A stretch of DNA of 6,452 nucleotides. It comes from CAYVSF01 sp046482855. GTDB taxonomy: Bacteria > Bacteroidota > Bacteroidia > Bacteroidales > UBA12077. The DNA is taken from positions 1-6,452 of the forward strand of contig JAWOEH010000196.1 of the NCBI GenBank assembly GCA_046482855.1, read 5' to 3'. Within the stretch, counting starts at the first letter, position 1. Every line of letters begins with the position of its first letter. The translations under genes and the position numbers were made by a program. The notes beneath the pieces were generated by a model. The model was not told where the DNA came from and did not search any database. It saw only the letters and a program-made list of their open reading frames with translations. Below are positions 5,971 to 6,452 of the stretch, piece after piece.

Positions 5971-6412
5971 GAATCACTTCGTGGTACTTTGTATTTTCTT
6001 CTTGAAACGCTGTTTAACTACTTTTAAAAATGGAATCACAATGTCACACAAAGAAATGTACGAATTTTCACTACGACCTTTGCAATTACACCCGCTATTG
6101 TGCGTAGTAAAAGAGTTGACTTTTCAAGAAGCCAGAAAGAACGGAATAATTAAAATAAATCACACACTAAAGAGAGCAATTGATTTTCCTCACACCCCTG
6201 TCTGCACGTGAGGCTTGCAGGATATAGAAATATGGCTGCGGCAAACAGCATTTGAAAAAAACAGGCCCTGTAAGGGCCGCAAGCGAAAGCACAGGGCAAC
6301 GCCCTGTGGAACAACCCGCACAGCCCAATCGCTTCAACTACCGAGGTTGCCAAATTTCAGCTACTGCATGAAGCGAAATAGAAAAAATGGATTGTATGGA
6401 AGGCAGTAAAGA
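5971..6412. repeat. 442-bp tandem repeat, copy 2
   Basis: This second full copy abuts copy 1 with no spacer. Its first 40 bp are identical to copy 3, including sites where copy 1 differs, so copies 2 and 3 are more alike than either is to copy 1 over that stretch. It contains the conserved hairpin at 6290-6308 and an extra perfect one at 6264-6278. No gene is called in it. Confidence -1.
6264..6278. repeat. GGCCCT-GTA-AGGGCC hairpin in copy 2
   Basis: A perfect 6-bp stem (6264-6269 with 6273-6278) closes on a GTA triloop, 11 bp before the 6290-6308 hairpin. In copy 1 one base (5823, C for G) weakens it. GGCCCTGT could also pair with the ACAGGGC of the neighbouring hairpin, so the two folds may compete. 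Confidence -1.
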
Positions 6413-6452
6413 GAATCACTTCGTGGTACTTTGTATTTTCTTCTTGAAACGC
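6413..6452. repeat. 442-bp tandem repeat, copy 3 (first 40 bp, cut by window end)
   Basis: The last 40 bases repeat the start of copy 2 exactly. The array therefore continues past the window, and its total copy number is unknown. Confidence -1.

Noticed and set aside
5529..6211. A 78- to 88-residue plus-strand protein in each repeat copy (5527-5763 and 5945-6211)
   Set aside because: Of the copy 1/copy 2 codon differences only one (GGC/GGA) is synonymous while at least eight change residues; there is no ribosome site and no family resemblance.
5708..6353. Cysteine-rich 67-residue minus-strand reading frames in each repeat (5708-5911, 6150-6353)
   Set aside because: They are open by chance through the hairpin region, are copied only because the DNA is repeated, and have no start signals or known domain.
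5529..6452. CRISPR array
   Set aside because: The repeated unit is 442 bp with no short repeat/spacer alternation and no cas genes nearby.

Overview
The window looks like Bacteroidota (Bacteroidales/Marinilabiliales-like) chromosome. The evidence is a TAAATTTG box matching the Bacteroidota -7 consensus TAnnTTTG, mostly weak or absent Shine-Dalgarno sequences, a lipoprotein S9 peptidase of the DPP5-like type, and the style of the RecA, SmpB and Yip1-family proteins. The genus cannot be fixed from the sequence alone.

Layout. Bases 1 to about 342 encode an internal N-terminal part of tyrosyl-tRNA synthetase. It breaks off abruptly and is followed, in another frame, by the last ~74 codons of recA (to 567). 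Neither gene is complete and the join is not a normal gene boundary: it is either an assembly/clone chimera or a real deletion or rearrangement. From recA onward the sequence reads as an ordinary chromosome: a 698-aa exported lipoprotein serine peptidase (593-2689) closed by a strong intrinsic terminator, a 182-bp non-coding gap with a nested hairpin, and a small unrecognised four-helix membrane protein (2934-3338). That gene converges on and overlaps by 12 bp the end of a divergent-type miaA gene on the minus strand (3327-4256). A short divergent promoter region then leads into a two-gene operon, a Yip1-family membrane protein (4318-4899) and smpB (4910-5365), ended by a second intrinsic terminator.

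The last kilobase (5434-6452) has no convincing gene. It is dominated by a direct tandem array of a 442-bp unit: two full copies (97.5% identical by eye, 11 differences) and the first 40 bp of a third, cut off by the window end. Each unit has a CTTCGTG/CTTTGTG-rich, partly inverted-repeat head and a tail with compact GC-rich hairpins. The short reading frames inside it change mostly at non-synonymous positions, so I read it as a non-coding repeat.

Functionally, several genes serve translation: tyrS charges tRNA, miaA modifies A37 of tRNA, and smpB rescues stalled ribosomes with tmRNA. The peptidase is for peptide use in the cell envelope. I found no defence system, CRISPR array, transposase or phage genes. 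The most unusual items are the 442-bp array and the tyrS/recA junction.
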